DNA of 64,000 nucleotides from Burkholderia cepacia ATCC 25416 (GCF_001411495.1 NZ_CP012982.1:1984001-2048000); one strand, 5' to 3'; shown: positions 1 through 9,022, counted from the stretch's first letter. Numbers and translations: made by a program. Notes: a model not told the origin generated them from the letters alone.

Positions 1-1256
1 TTTTCCGCGACGATCGCGCCGACGTAACCCGTCATCAGGTTGCTGATGCCGCGCTGATACGTGGCCTGCGCAAAATTCGGATGACGATCGAGTTGCGGCT
101 CGCGCAACTGGCCGAGCGCGACGCCGAAACGCGAGACGCCGGGGCGCAGCGATTGCACGACCGCCGAATACGGCACCGTGAAGCTGCGCTTTTTGCCGTC
201 GGCCTCGGTGACGGTGACGAGCAGGTTGCCGCCGTAGCCCGTGGCGTACAGATCGTTGATTTCGAACGGCCCCGGCGCGACGTTCGTTTCGTACAGCACG
301 GCGCCGTTCTGCGTTACCGAGACGTGTGCGTTGCTCGTTGCGACGCCGCGAATCACGGGTGCATAGCCGCGCATCGAATCGGGCAGCATCCGGTCATCGG
401 TCTCGAGCGCGACGCCGCGCATGCCCACGCTGTTGAACAGCGTGCCGTCGGTGTACGTCTCGCCGATCTTCAGCTGGCTGCGCCAGGCCGGCAGGTCGCG
501 CTGCACATACGTATTGAGGCTTTGATAGCGGCTGTCGCCCTGCGATTGCGCGGTATAGGTTCCGTTGTGCCGGAAATGCCAGTTCCCGATGTTGACGCCC
601 GCATTCAGCCCCGCGTAGGCCTGCGTGCTCGAGTAACCCGACGACGCGTTGCGGTACGCGTTCGCGTTGTACTTGAGCGTCGCGCTCGGTACGCCGTCGT
701 CCCACAGTTCCGGACTGACGTAGCCGCGCGGATTGCGCAGCAGCGCCGCTTGCGGAAGGCTCACGTTGAGGCGCAGTTCGGACATGTCGAATTCATACGC
801 CGCGTCGGCGACCAGCTTGCCGACGTCGGTGCACTCGCCCGCTTGCACGCGCACCAGCTCGGCGCGCCCGGTGTCGGTCAGCGCCTGGTCGTCGAGGCCG
901 AGCCGCGCCACGAGCGTGCGATCGAAGCACGGCTTCGCGTCGGCCGCTCCCGCTTCCGCGCTGAAGCGTACCGTCGAGCGGCCGCTCCATGCGCCGTTGA
1001 CGTAGAGGTCGACCAGATAGTCGCCCGCCGGGACCGGGTTGCCTTTCGCGAAGCGGTCGAGATCGAGCCGCTGCCCGCGAGGCTTCATCATCAGCGTGTC
1101 GTTGAACTGAACCTGCGCGACATCGAACCGGTCCGCCGGTGCGGCCAGCGCGCCGGCAGCCCAGCTGCCGAGCGTCGCCATGACGAGCAGATAGCCCGGC
1201 TTGAGCGCGAAACGCGCCGGAGCCTCCAGTGTTCGATTGTGATGATCTGTTCGCAT
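1..1256 (-). CDS. Fimbrial outer-membrane usher, set 1 (3' end beyond window)
   Basis: PapC/FimD-type usher that would export and assemble the pilin encoded upstream. Reading from the ATG at 1256, about 418 residues are in the window. A hydrophobic signal peptide ends near residue 38 (Ala-rich, GALAAPADRF). The N-terminal chaperone-binding domain follows, with one Cys in KPCFDRT and another in GECTDVG. Then come barrel sequences (YVSPELWDDG, NWHFRHNGTY) and the start of the plug region (RGYAPVIRGVA, TVTEADGKKRSFTVPYS). These stretches closely parallel the complete usher at 4725-7370, so the two are paralogues. It lies 112 bp downstream of the set-1 chaperone. No clear Shine-Dalgarno is visible before this ATG. 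The C-terminal plug/CTD portion lies outside the window, so integrity cannot be judged. Confidence 0.93.
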   Translation of the reverse strand, partial: MRTDHHNRTLEAPARFALKPGYLLVMATLGSWAAGALAAPADRFDVAQVQFNDTLMMKPRGQRLDLDRFAKGNPVPAGDYLVDLYVNGAWSGRSTVRFSAEAGAADAKPCFDRTLVARLGLDDQALTDTGRAELVRVQAGECTDVGKLVADAAYEFDMSELRLNVSLPQAALLRNPRGYVSPELWDDGVPSATLKYNANAYRNASSGYSSTQAYAGLNAGVNIGNWHFRHNGTYTAQSQGDSRYQSLNTYVQRDLPAWRSQLKIGETYTDGTLFNSVGMRGVALETDDRMLPDSMRGYAPVIRGVATSNAHVSVTQNGAVLYETNVAPGPFEINDLYATGYGGNLLVTVTEADGKKRSFTVPYSAVVQSLRPGVSRFGVALGQLREPQLDRHPNFAQATYQRGISNLMTGYVGAIVAE

Positions 1257-1368
1257 GAATTCGATGTGTTAATGCCGCATCTGCATGATGCGAACGACGG
1301 ATTGCCTGCGCCGATGCGATTGCCGCGTCGGTCAGCTACTGGGTTGATTCAGGGACTGCCGGGTGGCG

Positions 1369-2133
1369 TCAGTGCGCCTTCTTCGGCGCGTACTTGCCTT
1401 CGATGCCCGCGCCGTAGTCGTTGAGGAACGTGTAGTCGACCTCGATTGGCCCCGCAGGTAGCGACGGCACGTTGCCGACGTTGAACTGCTCGGTGGCGCC
1501 GGGCTTGACCATGCCGCCCTTGTCGTTGGTCCACGTTGCGCCGCCGGACTTGACGGTCAGCTTCGTGAACGTCACGTGGTAGGGCGTCGGGTTCTTCGCT
1601 TGCAACGCGTAGCCACCGTCGGCCTTCGGCGCGAAGTTCCAGGTCACCTTCTCCGCGGACTCGTCGGCCACGCCTTGCAGCGCGACAGGACGGAAGAACA
1701 GCTTGATGCGCGAACGGAAGGCGAGCTGCAGCAAGTTGGGGGCGTCCGGTTCGTCGGTCGCCTGCGGCGGAACGTCGAGCACGTTGAGCCAGTACAGCGT
1801 TTCCTTGTCCTGCGCGAGCGGCTCCTTTGTGTAGATCAGCCGCAGGCTCTGGCCTTTCTTCGGATCGAGGCGGAACAACGGCGGCGTCAACATGAACGGC
1901 ACTTTCGACTCGTCGGGCAGCGCGTTCGCGTTGCCGTCGTCCACCCAGGCCTGCACGAGTGACGGCCTGTCGCCCTCGTTGGTCAGCTTGACCGTGACCT
2001 CGCGCTCCTTTTCCGGATAGATCACGCGCGTCCCGCTGATTACCACGCTCGCGTCCGCTGCGCCAATACCGGACAGCGACGCGACCAGCGCCGCGGCGCC
2101 CACGCTCGAGCGCCAGTTCATTGGCATTTCCAT
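1369..2133 (-). CDS. Periplasmic fimbrial chaperone, set 1 (PapD family)
   Basis: A 254-residue PapD-type chaperone that would hold pilins in a polymerisation-competent state by donor-strand complementation. The signal peptide ends near SGIGAADA. The mature protein opens with SVVISGTRVIYP, where the Arg matches the conserved domain-1 Arg of this family. The F1-G1 region (PPLFRLDPKKGQSLRLIY) carries the conserved Lys and alternating hydrophobics. The second Ig-like domain follows YWLNVLDVPPQ and ends with NDYGAGIEGKY. The start at 2133 is supported by AAGGAG nine bases upstream. It sits between the pilin (103 bp upstream) and the usher (112 bp downstream) in the usual order. It is clearly related to the chaperone at 7451-8191. 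Confidence 0.95.
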   Translation of the reverse strand: MEMPMNWRSSVGAAALVASLSGIGAADASVVISGTRVIYPEKEREVTVKLTNEGDRPSLVQAWVDDGNANALPDESKVPFMLTPPLFRLDPKKGQSLRLIYTKEPLAQDKETLYWLNVLDVPPQATDEPDAPNLLQLAFRSRIKLFFRPVALQGVADESAEKVTWNFAPKADGGYALQAKNPTPYHVTFTKLTVKSGGATWTNDKGGMVKPGATEQFNVGNVPSLPAGPIEVDYTFLNDYGAGIEGKYAPKKAH

Positions 2134-2181
2134 CGCCGATTTCTCCTTGTAGATAAACAGATCACATACCGTCGGTCGGAC

Positions 2182-2220
2182 GCGGCCCGTGCGCCGCGTT
2201 GCTTCGCGAGCCCGGGCCGC
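2182..2220 (-). other. Inverted repeat between pilin and chaperone, set 1
   Basis: Arms GCGGCCCG (2182-2189) and CGGGCCGC (2213-2220) are perfectly complementary, with a 23-base loop. The repeat lies just downstream of the pilin stop codon. No T-run follows in the direction of transcription. A role as a 3' stabiliser or partial attenuator is inferred from position; similar structures follow the other two cluster-leading pilin genes. Confidence 0.4.
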
Positions 2221-2236
2221 CAGTCGCGAGACCGGA

Positions 2237-2779
2237 TTACTGATACGAGACCGAGTACATGACCGACGTGCCTACCGAACCGGCCGTGGCGGAGCCACCG
2301 GTTGCGACGTATTGCGCGTAGTAGTCGAGAGTTGCCGCGCCACCGGAGATCGGCACGACCTGAGAGTTCTGCAGTGCCTGGGCTGCCCCGAGCTTGATGT
2401 TCGAACCGTCCTTGTTCAGCAGGCCGACTTCGACGTTCTTCGCGTCACCCGTGGAGTTGAACAGCTGGCCCGTCTGCGCGTTGACCGTCGTGCCCGGTTC
2501 GAAGTACACCGAAGCATTGCCCGAGTTCGGCGAGCAGTTGGACAGGGCGATGCGGAACGGCTTGCGACCGGCCGTCGAGCCCGGCGTGGACAGCGACGAC
2601 GTCGACACGGTGGGCAGCGTGACGGTGAAATCCTTGCCGCCGCCGTCGCCCGAGATGTTGCAAGTCTGGGCAGTGATCTCGCCGGTGATCGTGATCGTGC
2701 CGTCCGCCGCGTGGGCCGACGACGCAACGGCGATGAGACCCGCTGTCGCCATCAGGATGGAAAGTGCTTTTTTGGACAT
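2237..2779 (-). CDS. FimA-like major fimbrial subunit, set 1
   Basis: A 180-residue type-1-like pilin. The start is placed at the ATG at 2779 (MSKKALSILMA), which has AGGTAA seven bases upstream; a longer upstream reading would place the signal peptide internally. The signal peptide ends SSAHA and the mature chain begins ADGTITITGEITAQTC, the typical pilin N-terminal donor strand. Two Cys (QTCNI and LSNCSP) would form the conserved disulfide. The C-terminus ends with the penultimate Tyr pattern (MYSVSYQ) used for chaperone recognition. It is first in the set-1 operon, followed by chaperone and usher. It closely resembles the pilin at 8304-8888 (shared motifs AGRKPF/AGRTPF, YAQYVATG). Confidence 0.95.
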   Translation of the reverse strand: MSKKALSILMATAGLIAVASSAHAADGTITITGEITAQTCNISGDGGGKDFTVTLPTVSTSSLSTPGSTAGRKPFRIALSNCSPNSGNASVYFEPGTTVNAQTGQLFNSTGDAKNVEVGLLNKDGSNIKLGAAQALQNSQVVPISGGAATLDYYAQYVATGGSATAGSVGTSVMYSVSYQ

Positions 2780-3507
2780 GTGATTACCTGTGATTAATGG
2801 TCTTGCGTCGAGAGACGACGCACCGACGTTTCCGTTGCACTGCTGTCGTCGTTGCCGTTGCTGACGCACGTCGATAGCAGCGGCAGGAAACAGGTGACAT
2901 TGTTTCCGAGTAAGGCGCTCGAAAGAATTGGATAAGTCCTAATGACGGTCTAAAAAATGTCGTTCACGTACGAAATTTTCGTTAAACAACGTCAGCGAAA
3001 AATTGATTCATGAGGTTCGGCGGGTATCGATGATGTAGCCGGGGCGGTCGTAGAAGGAAGTTCACGGGGCGGCCGGCCACTCATGAGTCGGAAAATCGGG
3101 AGTGCAGAGTAGTTTGGTAGTTCGTCAGACGAAGGGTCGAGGATGCGCTGTCCCCGGGGGATTTCCTGCGGGGTGTGCGACGGCATGGCGATGTGTGCGT
3201 TCGCTAGCGCCGAGCACGAGATGCAGGACGGCGGTCAGGAAGCATTGAAACGCGTGTGGGATTCGACCGAGGATACCGTCCGGCTGGCGCTTGAACGGCT
3301 GTCGACGGATGACAGGCAGGGTTCGGACGAGCCGGGAAAATAGTCTGGGGTATTTGCCGTTGGCTGGTGACCGATGGTAATCGTGCCGAGCATGGCTGCT
3401 TCGACATTGCTGCGGCCACCGCACAAACAGAGAGGCGGCTGCCCGATCGTGATCGGTTCATGCGCCGCCGCTTCGCGGTCGGCGCGTGCTGCGCCGTCCA
3501 CTCATCG
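2780..3507. other. Non-coding region between the two classical fimbrial sets
   Basis: This 728-bp stretch separates the set-2 tip protein stop from the set-1 pilin start. The part nearest the pilin (about 2930-3010) is AT-rich for this genome and holds a degenerate copy (2930-2943) of the GGAC-N4-ACTAAA motif. The remainder is ordinary high-GC sequence. Short ORFs exist on both strands but lack a convincing ribosome-binding site or recognisable protein family. It probably holds the set-1 promoter, so sets 1 and 2 need not be one transcript. Confidence 0.5.
2930..2943 (+). promoter_or_regulatory. Degenerate copy of the shared GGAC-N4-ACTAAA motif
   Basis: GGATAAGTCCTAAT matches the copy at 9055-9068 (GGACAAGTACTAAA) at 11 of 14 positions. 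It lies about 150 bp upstream of the set-1 pilin start in an AT-rich patch. Weak on its own; listed because of the better copies elsewhere in the window. Confidence 0.3.
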
Positions 3508-4629
3508 CTACTGGTACGAAAACGTAATCGTGCTGAGTGCACTCACGGAGCCTGGCTTGATCGTTTCCGCGACCTTGACGTATCTGGCCTCGAGCGGCAC
3601 CGAAATTTTGGTGTTGGCCGCAGACGACTTGCCAACCGTCCATTGATTCGTATTTCCCTTGGCGGACGAATCCGGTCCGAAGCTCAACGGGGTGCTTTCA
3701 CCCTTTTTGAGTATTTGAATCCCTACGCCCGCTGCCGTCGAATTGCGATCGAGGCTGAGGGTGCTGCCTGTATTCGCGGGATTCGTCGCATCGGTCAATG
3801 TCGCGTGAACACTGACGTTCGCGTCGCAGTTCAGGCCGACCGAGAACGGTGCCGATCGGGCAGATGCCACGTCACCCGTCGCCTTGAGGCTTGCCGCGAC
3901 CAGGGTTGGCAACGTGACCGAATTGGTTGCGCCGGATATGACTTTGCATGCCCTTGCCGTCACCTGAGTGCTCGTCGAGAACAACCGTGACGATGAGCTG
4001 CTTCCCGGAAGAAACGCCCCTTGATACTTCAGCCTGTAGTTGAAAAGCGTTGTCGACTTGGATGTGTGGGTTCCCGTCGCGAGCGGACCGGCCGAGACGA
4101 ATGTCACCTTTGCTATGATCGCGCCTTTTTCCCGCGCATAAGGAAGTGGTACGGAGAGTTCGCCATCTACAAGTGGTGCCATGGGGGGAGCACCGCCGTT
4201 GTAATCCTGTACTTCAACTACGAAGCCGATCCCGGGTATGCCGGTTTCGAAAACGGCAGCGACCTTTCCTTCGCTCGTTTTGTACGTCACATTCGGAATG
4301 ACCGGTGTGGCCGGCGTCAAGACATATTCGTCATACTTACAACTCCACGTGTAACCGGCGATATTTGCAGCCCAGGCGCTATCGCTGGTCGAATTCGGAA
4401 ATTGGCGACCCGAAGGAATTTCGTCCTGGGTCACATTGACCGTCCCGGGGAGCCTGGGGCTAGGCCCATAGGCAGCACCACTCAATTCACAAGCAGAAAA
4501 CGCGAATTCGGAAAATGCAATCGTGCACAGCGCCAGGCATTGCATCGTTCTTCGTATTGCGGAACGATTCGACGCGCGCAGCGTGCCTGCACGCAGGTTC
4601 GCATTTCTCGCGGTATTCATCCTTTTCAT
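3508..4629 (-). CDS. Two-domain fimbrial tip protein / adhesin, set 2
   Basis: A 373-residue secreted protein, last gene of the set-2 fimbrial operon, 95 bp after the usher. A signal segment (CLALCTIAFSEFAFSA) precedes the mature chain near ACELSGAAYGPSP. Residues ~50-210 form a divergent N-terminal domain with Cys residues in ACELS and WSCKYD, where FimH-like tip proteins carry the receptor-binding domain. Residues ~215-373 look like a pilin domain: a Cys in RACKVIS, the pilin motif SAPFSVGLNCDANVSV, and a terminal beta-strand ending STITFSYQ. This arrangement and its position fit a tip adhesin; the ligand cannot be read from sequence. The N-terminal 30 residues before the signal are Arg-rich, so the true start may be an internal Met such as the one in RRTMQC. 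Confidence 0.8.
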   Translation of the reverse strand: MKRMNTARNANLRAGTLRASNRSAIRRTMQCLALCTIAFSEFAFSACELSGAAYGPSPRLPGTVNVTQDEIPSGRQFPNSTSDSAWAANIAGYTWSCKYDEYVLTPATPVIPNVTYKTSEGKVAAVFETGIPGIGFVVEVQDYNGGAPPMAPLVDGELSVPLPYAREKGAIIAKVTFVSAGPLATGTHTSKSTTLFNYRLKYQGAFLPGSSSSSRLFSTSTQVTARACKVISGATNSVTLPTLVAASLKATGDVASARSAPFSVGLNCDANVSVHATLTDATNPANTGSTLSLDRNSTAAGVGIQILKKGESTPLSFGPDSSAKGNTNQWTVGKSSAANTKISVPLEARYVKVAETIKPGSVSALSTITFSYQ

Positions 4630-4724
4630 AAATCTGCCCCATTAAATCGCAAACGATCTCGAAACTTTCGCAGGCTTTGCCGCACGTGACGTTCGACCGT
4701 TTTCGTAGTGAATATTGCGTAACG

Positions 4725-7370
4725 TCACCGACCCGCCGACGCAACACGATTCGACATGGCCGGCGCGTAGCTGGTGACCTCGCTCGCCACGCACGGCAGT
4801 TCAAGGCTCTGAAGCGACTGGTAGGTCGCGGCGCGCTTGCGCACCGGCAGTGAGTACGACAGCGCGCACACCGACTTGCCGCGATCCGCTTCCCACTGCA
4901 CCTTCAGTTCACCTTGATCCACGAGCCCGCGTGCGAGCAGCTTGCCGCCCTGGCCGACCGTGCCGACGTCCTTGCCGCCCGCATCGGTCACGGTCGCGCC
5001 GAACGGCACCGGCGAACCGTCGGCCTGCCGCGCGCGGATGACCGCTGAGCGTCCGTAAGCCGTCTTGAACGTCAGCATCGGCACCGCTCCCGCCAGCGGC
5101 GCGATGCGCTGGCTCGTTTCCTTCAGTTCGACATCGGTCGACAGCCCTTTCGGATCGATACCGATGTCGTTCATCGCAAACGGCGTCAGGTATGGCACGA
5201 CCGCATAGCCGCGCCGGTCGATTCGCACGCCCGACGTGTTGGTCACGCGCGCACCCTCGGCATTCGGCGCCTCGATGATCGCGAAGGTTTCCGATAGCGG
5301 CTGCGACAGCGTGACGCCGCCGCGATGAGCGACGATCGCGCCGCGCGCGCCGGCGGAGAACTGCTGATAGTCGGCGCCTGCGCTGACGCTGCCGCTCAAT
5401 TCGGCGATCGGGCCGCGGTACTGGATGCTCGCGCCGCCGTTGGTCTGCGACGTGCCCGACGAATTGCCGTGGTTCACGTTCAGGCCGTACGACACGTTGT
5501 TGTCGACGCCGAGCGCGCCCGACAGGCTCGTTTGCGCCTGCGTCGAGCCGCGCGTGTCGCGGCTGAGGCTGGTCGCGAGCGTCATCGGCCGCGTCTTGCC
5601 GAGCGGAATCGACAGGTTGGCGTAGTACATCGTGCTCGACTTGCCCCATGCGTCGCGCTGGCGCGTCGCCGACACGCTGTACGCGACGTCGCGGAACGTG
5701 TTGCTGTAGCCGACCGTGAAGTTGACGTCCGACCCGCTGCGGTTCCAGTAGGTCGACGCCGATGCGGTGGCGTTCAGGCTGCCGCCGCGGGCGCCGAGCG
5801 ACTGGCTCACCGTCAGCGACGCGCGGTTGCGCTGCCGCGACACGCTCGCCGCCCCGGCGCCGAGCTGCGCCTGGTCGCGCGCCTGCATCGCGTCGTTCAA
5901 TGCGAAGAAGCCGTTCGTCGAATAGCGATACGCGGCGATCGCGACGTTCGTGCCGGTCGCGGCGACGGCCTTTGCGTAGCTGATCCGGAAGCTTTGCCCC
6001 GAATAGCGGCGCTCCCCCGGAATCGACGTCGTCGCATGCGTGACGTCCACGCCGACCGCGCCCAACGACGTGTTCAGCACCGCGCCGGCCATCGCGGACA
6101 GGTAGCCTTGCGCGAACGTCACGCCGCCGTAGCCCGTCAGCAGGTTCGTGACGCCGCGCTGCCAGGTCGCCTGCGCGAAGTACGGCGTGGTGTTCGGCAG
6201 GTTGCGCACGACGCCCGTCGTGAAGCTGTAGCGATTCTGGCCCGGGCGCAGCGACAGCGGCACCGCCGCGTACGGCACGGTAAACGAATGCACGGAGCCG
6301 TCGGCTTCCGTCACGTTGACCTTCAGGTCGCCGCCGTACCCCGTCGGATACAGGTCGTCGATCACGAACGCACCCGGCGCGACGGTCGTCTCGTACAGCG
6401 TCGCGCCGTTCTGCGTGACCGTGACCTTCGCGTGGGTGTTTGCGACGCCGCGCACGACCGGCGCATAGCCGCGCTGCGACTCAGGCAGCATGCGGTCGTC
6501 GGTATACAGGCGCACGCCGCGGAACGACGTCGAGTCGAACAGATCGCCGGACGTGTACGCGTCGCCGACGATCAACTGCGACGACCACGCGGTCAGGTCA
6601 CGCTGCAGGTAAGTCGCCGAGTTCTCATACTTCCTGCGGCCGCGATCGTCCCAGCTGAACGAACCGTTATGACGGAAGTGCCAGCGTCCGACGTTGACGC
6701 CGCCGTTGACGCCGACGTAGCCCTGCGTGCTTTCGCCTTGGCCGCCGGTACGCGCGTGATATACGCTCGCGTTGTAGTCGAGCATGCCGACCGGGATACC
6801 CTCGCTCCACTGGTCGGGGCTCACGTAGCCGCGTGCCTGCCGACGCATCGAGATCTGCGGGATGCTCAGATCGAGCCGCTGCTCGTTGAAGTCGTAGCTG
6901 ACCGACGCTTCCTGAATGGCCTGACCGATACGCAGGCATGCGCCGTCCTCGTCAAGTGTCGCGCGCACGTCCTGGGGCAGCTTCGACAAATCGACGCCGA
7001 TCAGTTCGAACTGCGCTTTGTCGAAGCACGGCTGCGCGTCGACCGTGTTCGGCACGTTCTTGAATTGCAATTCGATGCGGCCGACCCAGTCGCCGTCGAC
7101 ATAGACGTCGGGTTTGTACATGCCGGCCCGCACGACGTTGCGGCGCTCGTAGCGCGACACGTCGATCGCGCCGCTGCCGTTGTTCAGGAAACCACCCTCG
7201 AACTCGACCTGCGCGAACTCCGTCCGTGCGATCTGCAACTCCCCGGAATCGGTTTGCGCCGCGTATGCGTGCGTCTGCCAACCCGCGATGATCGTGAGAA
7301 GCAGCGCGCAGACCGGCTTAAGCTTCGGTTCTGTATCCGCCTGCATGCTTGGTTGCCGCTTCTCTATCAT
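4725..7370 (-). CDS. Fimbrial outer-membrane usher, set 2 (complete)
   Basis: An 881-residue PapC/FimD-type usher, a normal full length. The signal peptide ends near GWQTHAYA. The N-terminal domain (about 45-180) carries EFAQVEFEGGFLNN and the Cys pair in QPCFDKA and DGACLRIG. The barrel with plug occupies roughly 190-690 (RGYVSPDQWSEG, WHFRHNGSFSWDD, RGYAPVVRGVANTHA, VTEADGSVHSFTVPYA). The C-terminal domains include YAVVPYLTPF, DVELKETSQ and GDGG-like turns such as GQGGKLLARG. It sits 80 bp downstream of the set-2 chaperone and 95 bp upstream of the tip gene. It would form the outer-membrane pore that recruits chaperone-pilin complexes. Confidence 0.96.
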   Translation of the reverse strand: MIEKRQPSMQADTEPKLKPVCALLLTIIAGWQTHAYAAQTDSGELQIARTEFAQVEFEGGFLNNGSGAIDVSRYERRNVVRAGMYKPDVYVDGDWVGRIELQFKNVPNTVDAQPCFDKAQFELIGVDLSKLPQDVRATLDEDGACLRIGQAIQEASVSYDFNEQRLDLSIPQISMRRQARGYVSPDQWSEGIPVGMLDYNASVYHARTGGQGESTQGYVGVNGGVNVGRWHFRHNGSFSWDDRGRRKYENSATYLQRDLTAWSSQLIVGDAYTSGDLFDSTSFRGVRLYTDDRMLPESQRGYAPVVRGVANTHAKVTVTQNGATLYETTVAPGAFVIDDLYPTGYGGDLKVNVTEADGSVHSFTVPYAAVPLSLRPGQNRYSFTTGVVRNLPNTTPYFAQATWQRGVTNLLTGYGGVTFAQGYLSAMAGAVLNTSLGAVGVDVTHATTSIPGERRYSGQSFRISYAKAVAATGTNVAIAAYRYSTNGFFALNDAMQARDQAQLGAGAASVSRQRNRASLTVSQSLGARGGSLNATASASTYWNRSGSDVNFTVGYSNTFRDVAYSVSATRQRDAWGKSSTMYYANLSIPLGKTRPMTLATSLSRDTRGSTQAQTSLSGALGVDNNVSYGLNVNHGNSSGTSQTNGGASIQYRGPIAELSGSVSAGADYQQFSAGARGAIVAHRGGVTLSQPLSETFAIIEAPNAEGARVTNTSGVRIDRRGYAVVPYLTPFAMNDIGIDPKGLSTDVELKETSQRIAPLAGAVPMLTFKTAYGRSAVIRARQADGSPVPFGATVTDAGGKDVGTVGQGGKLLARGLVDQGELKVQWEADRGKSVCALSYSLPVRKRAATYQSLQSLELPCVASEVTSYAPAMSNRVASAGR

Positions 7371-7450
7371 TTAATCTTTCCCGTCAGTGTTTATTCGAGT
7401 GTTCGCCTCGGATCGAGTGGTGTGGCTGAATCGGCAGCGCGCGCGTTACC

Positions 7451-8191
7451 TCATCGGGACACGGCGGCCTCGTTGGATCGGTTGCCGCCCCAGTCGTCGA
7501 AGCTGCTGTACACGACCGTGCCGCCGGTTGCGTCCGAGTTCGTCGAACCCTTGACCGGGAACGAAGCGGTTTCGCCCGGACGCACGTAGCCCACGCCGGC
7601 GTCCAGCGTCTTGCCGTTCGTATGCAGTGCGATGCCGCCGAGGTTGACGACGTATGGCGTCGGATTGGTTGCCTTCAGAACCAACCGGTTATCGGGATCG
7701 GCTGCGATCTTCCATGTGAGCTGACGTGGTGCGTCGGCCGCATTTCCCGGCAGCCCGTCCGGCCGGTACATCAGCTTCACGCGTGTGCGAAACGCGATCA
7801 TCAGGCGATTTCTGTCGTCGTCGGCCGACGCTTTCGGCGGGACGTCGAGCACGTTCAACCAGAACAGAGACTCCTTGTTGGCCGGCAGCGCTTCGCCCGA
7901 GTGAATGATCCGGATGGTTTGACCTTTGCCGGCCTCGAGCCGGAAGATCGTCGGCGTCATCACGAACGGCACGTCGATCTGGTCCGGTGCGGCATGCTCG
8001 TTACCCGTGTCGATCCACGCCTGAACGAGGGCCGGCGCCTTGCCGTCATTGGACAGTTGAACCGTGACTTCCTTGTCGGCGCCCGGAAATACGACACGTG
8101 TGCCGGAAAGCGTCACGCTCGCCTGCGCGCTCATACAGGACAGGGCGGTCATCAGTAGGGCCAGCATGCGATAGGGGGCCGCAAGTTTCAT
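7451..8191 (-). CDS. Periplasmic fimbrial chaperone, set 2 (PapD family)
   Basis: A 246-residue chaperone. AGGAGG lies directly before an ATG at 8197 and six bases before the ATG at 8191, so 8191 (MKLAAPYRMLALL) is the better start; a longer upstream reading is unlikely. The signal peptide ends SCMSAQA. Domain 1 begins SVTLSGTRVVFP with the conserved Arg, and the F1-G1 strand region reads TIFRLEAGKGQTIRIIH. Domain 2 starts after FWLNVLDVPPK and ends VYSSFDDWGG. It follows the pilin by 112 bp and precedes the usher by 80 bp. It is paralogous to the chaperone at 1369-2133. Confidence 0.95.
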   Translation of the reverse strand: MKLAAPYRMLALLMTALSCMSAQASVTLSGTRVVFPGADKEVTVQLSNDGKAPALVQAWIDTGNEHAAPDQIDVPFVMTPTIFRLEAGKGQTIRIIHSGEALPANKESLFWLNVLDVPPKASADDDRNRLMIAFRTRVKLMYRPDGLPGNAADAPRQLTWKIAADPDNRLVLKATNPTPYVVNLGGIALHTNGKTLDAGVGYVRPGETASFPVKGSTNSDATGGTVVYSSFDDWGGNRSNEAAVSR

Positions 8192-8256
8192 CGTCATCCT
8201 CCTTACATTGTGTAGTCCGAATAAATGTCGGAGGAAATCGGGAGATTTGCTCCGAC

Positions 8257-8283
8257 GAGCCAGCCTCATCCGGAGGCCGGCTC
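8257..8283 (-). other. Hairpin between pilin and chaperone, set 2
   Basis: Arms GAGCCAGCCTC (8257-8267) and GAGGCCGGCTC (8273-8283) pair over 11 bases with a single mismatch and a five-base loop. It lies about 20 bp after the pilin stop codon. No T-run follows. It is likely to stabilise the abundant pilin mRNA or partly attenuate read-through to chaperone and usher; this role is inferred. Confidence 0.5.
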
Positions 8284-8303
8284 TCACTCAATCAACCGAG
8301 CGC

Positions 8304-8888
8304 TCAGGGATAGATCAGCGAGTAGGTGACGAACGAGTTCGCCGAACCGCCGGTTGCTTCGCCGGTTGCGACGTATTGAGCCGAATACTGCAGCGTCGCG
8401 GTGCCGGCCGTCGTGTCGATATCGACGATTTGCGAGTTCTGCGCCGAGCTTTCTGCACCGACCTTGATCGGCTGATACTTGTCGTTCAGGATGCCGATTT
8501 CGACGTTTTTCGCCGCATCCGCACCAGTCAACGTCAGACGGCCGGTCGAGAGGTTCACGTTCGGGCCAGGTTCGAACGCCACCGACACCTTGTTCACCGG
8601 CGCCGGAATCGTCGTACCGCCTTCTTCCTTGTCAGTCGTGCAGCCGGTCAGCGTGAGCTTGAACGGTGTACGGCCCGCGGTCGCGCCTTCGGCCGCGAGC
8701 TGGTTGGTCGATGCCTTCGGCAGCGTGACGGACAGATCGTTGACACCTTCGTTGATCTTGCAGGTCGACGCGACCACGGAGCCCGTGAAGTTGATCGTGC
8801 CGTCCGATGCATGCGCTGCCGAAGCTGCGGCGAGACCGGCCACGGCCATGAGCATCGAAAGAGCGTAGGAGATTTTCGAGACTTTCAT
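8304..8888 (-). CDS. FimA-like major fimbrial subunit, set 2
   Basis: A 194-residue type-1-like pilin. Start at 8888 (MKVSKISYALSML) with CAGGAA eight bases upstream. The signal peptide ends SAAHA; the mature protein starts SDGTINFTGSVVASTC. The conserved disulfide Cys are in ASTCKIN and LTGCTTDK. The C-terminal donor/acceptor strand is FVTYSLIYP, with the usual aromatic near the end. It leads the set-2 operon. A 1-kb regulatory region lies upstream with two strong copies of a shared motif and two RcsB-like palindromes. Its insertion EEGGTTIPAPVNK after the second Cys is absent from the set-1 pilin, suggesting antigenic divergence. Confidence 0.95.
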   Translation of the reverse strand: MKVSKISYALSMLMAVAGLAAASAAHASDGTINFTGSVVASTCKINEGVNDLSVTLPKASTNQLAAEGATAGRTPFKLTLTGCTTDKEEGGTTIPAPVNKVSVAFEPGPNVNLSTGRLTLTGADAAKNVEIGILNDKYQPIKVGAESSAQNSQIVDIDTTAGTATLQYSAQYVATGEATGGSANSFVTYSLIYP

Positions 8889-8935
8889 TGATTGAGTTCC
8901 TGGCGGAGATTAAGTGTGTTGATGAAAGCGCGTAT

Positions 8936-8970
8936 GAGATTCGTCTTGGGGTGAACTTGAGATGAGTCTC
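8936..8970. promoter_or_regulatory. Tandem RcsB-like palindromic boxes upstream of set-2 pilin
   Basis: GAGATTCGTCTT (8936-8947) and GAGATGAGTCTC (8959-8970) share GAGAT-NN-GTCTY and start 23 bp apart, roughly two helical turns. The second is embedded in TTGAGA-TGAG-TCTCAA (8957-8972). They lie 48-82 bp upstream of the pilin start. The form resembles sites bound by NarL/RcsB-family regulators; an RcsB/BvgA-type regulator is encoded at 46343-47002. The link is inference. Confidence 0.45.
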
Positions 8971-9022
8971 AATGGTTGCGCTTCGATGTGTATTTTGCTG
9001 ATGCTCGACATGGCGGGAAATT

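Noticed and set aside
3143..3343. 66-residue plus-strand ORF in the fimbrial intergenic region
   Set aside because: No ribosome-binding site, no family resemblance and ordinary composition for a chance frame in GC-rich DNA.
5325..7589. 754-residue plus-strand open frame opposite the set-2 usher
   Set aside because: Arg/Ala/Val-rich composition with no domain; it is the antisense shadow produced by high third-position GC of the usher gene.
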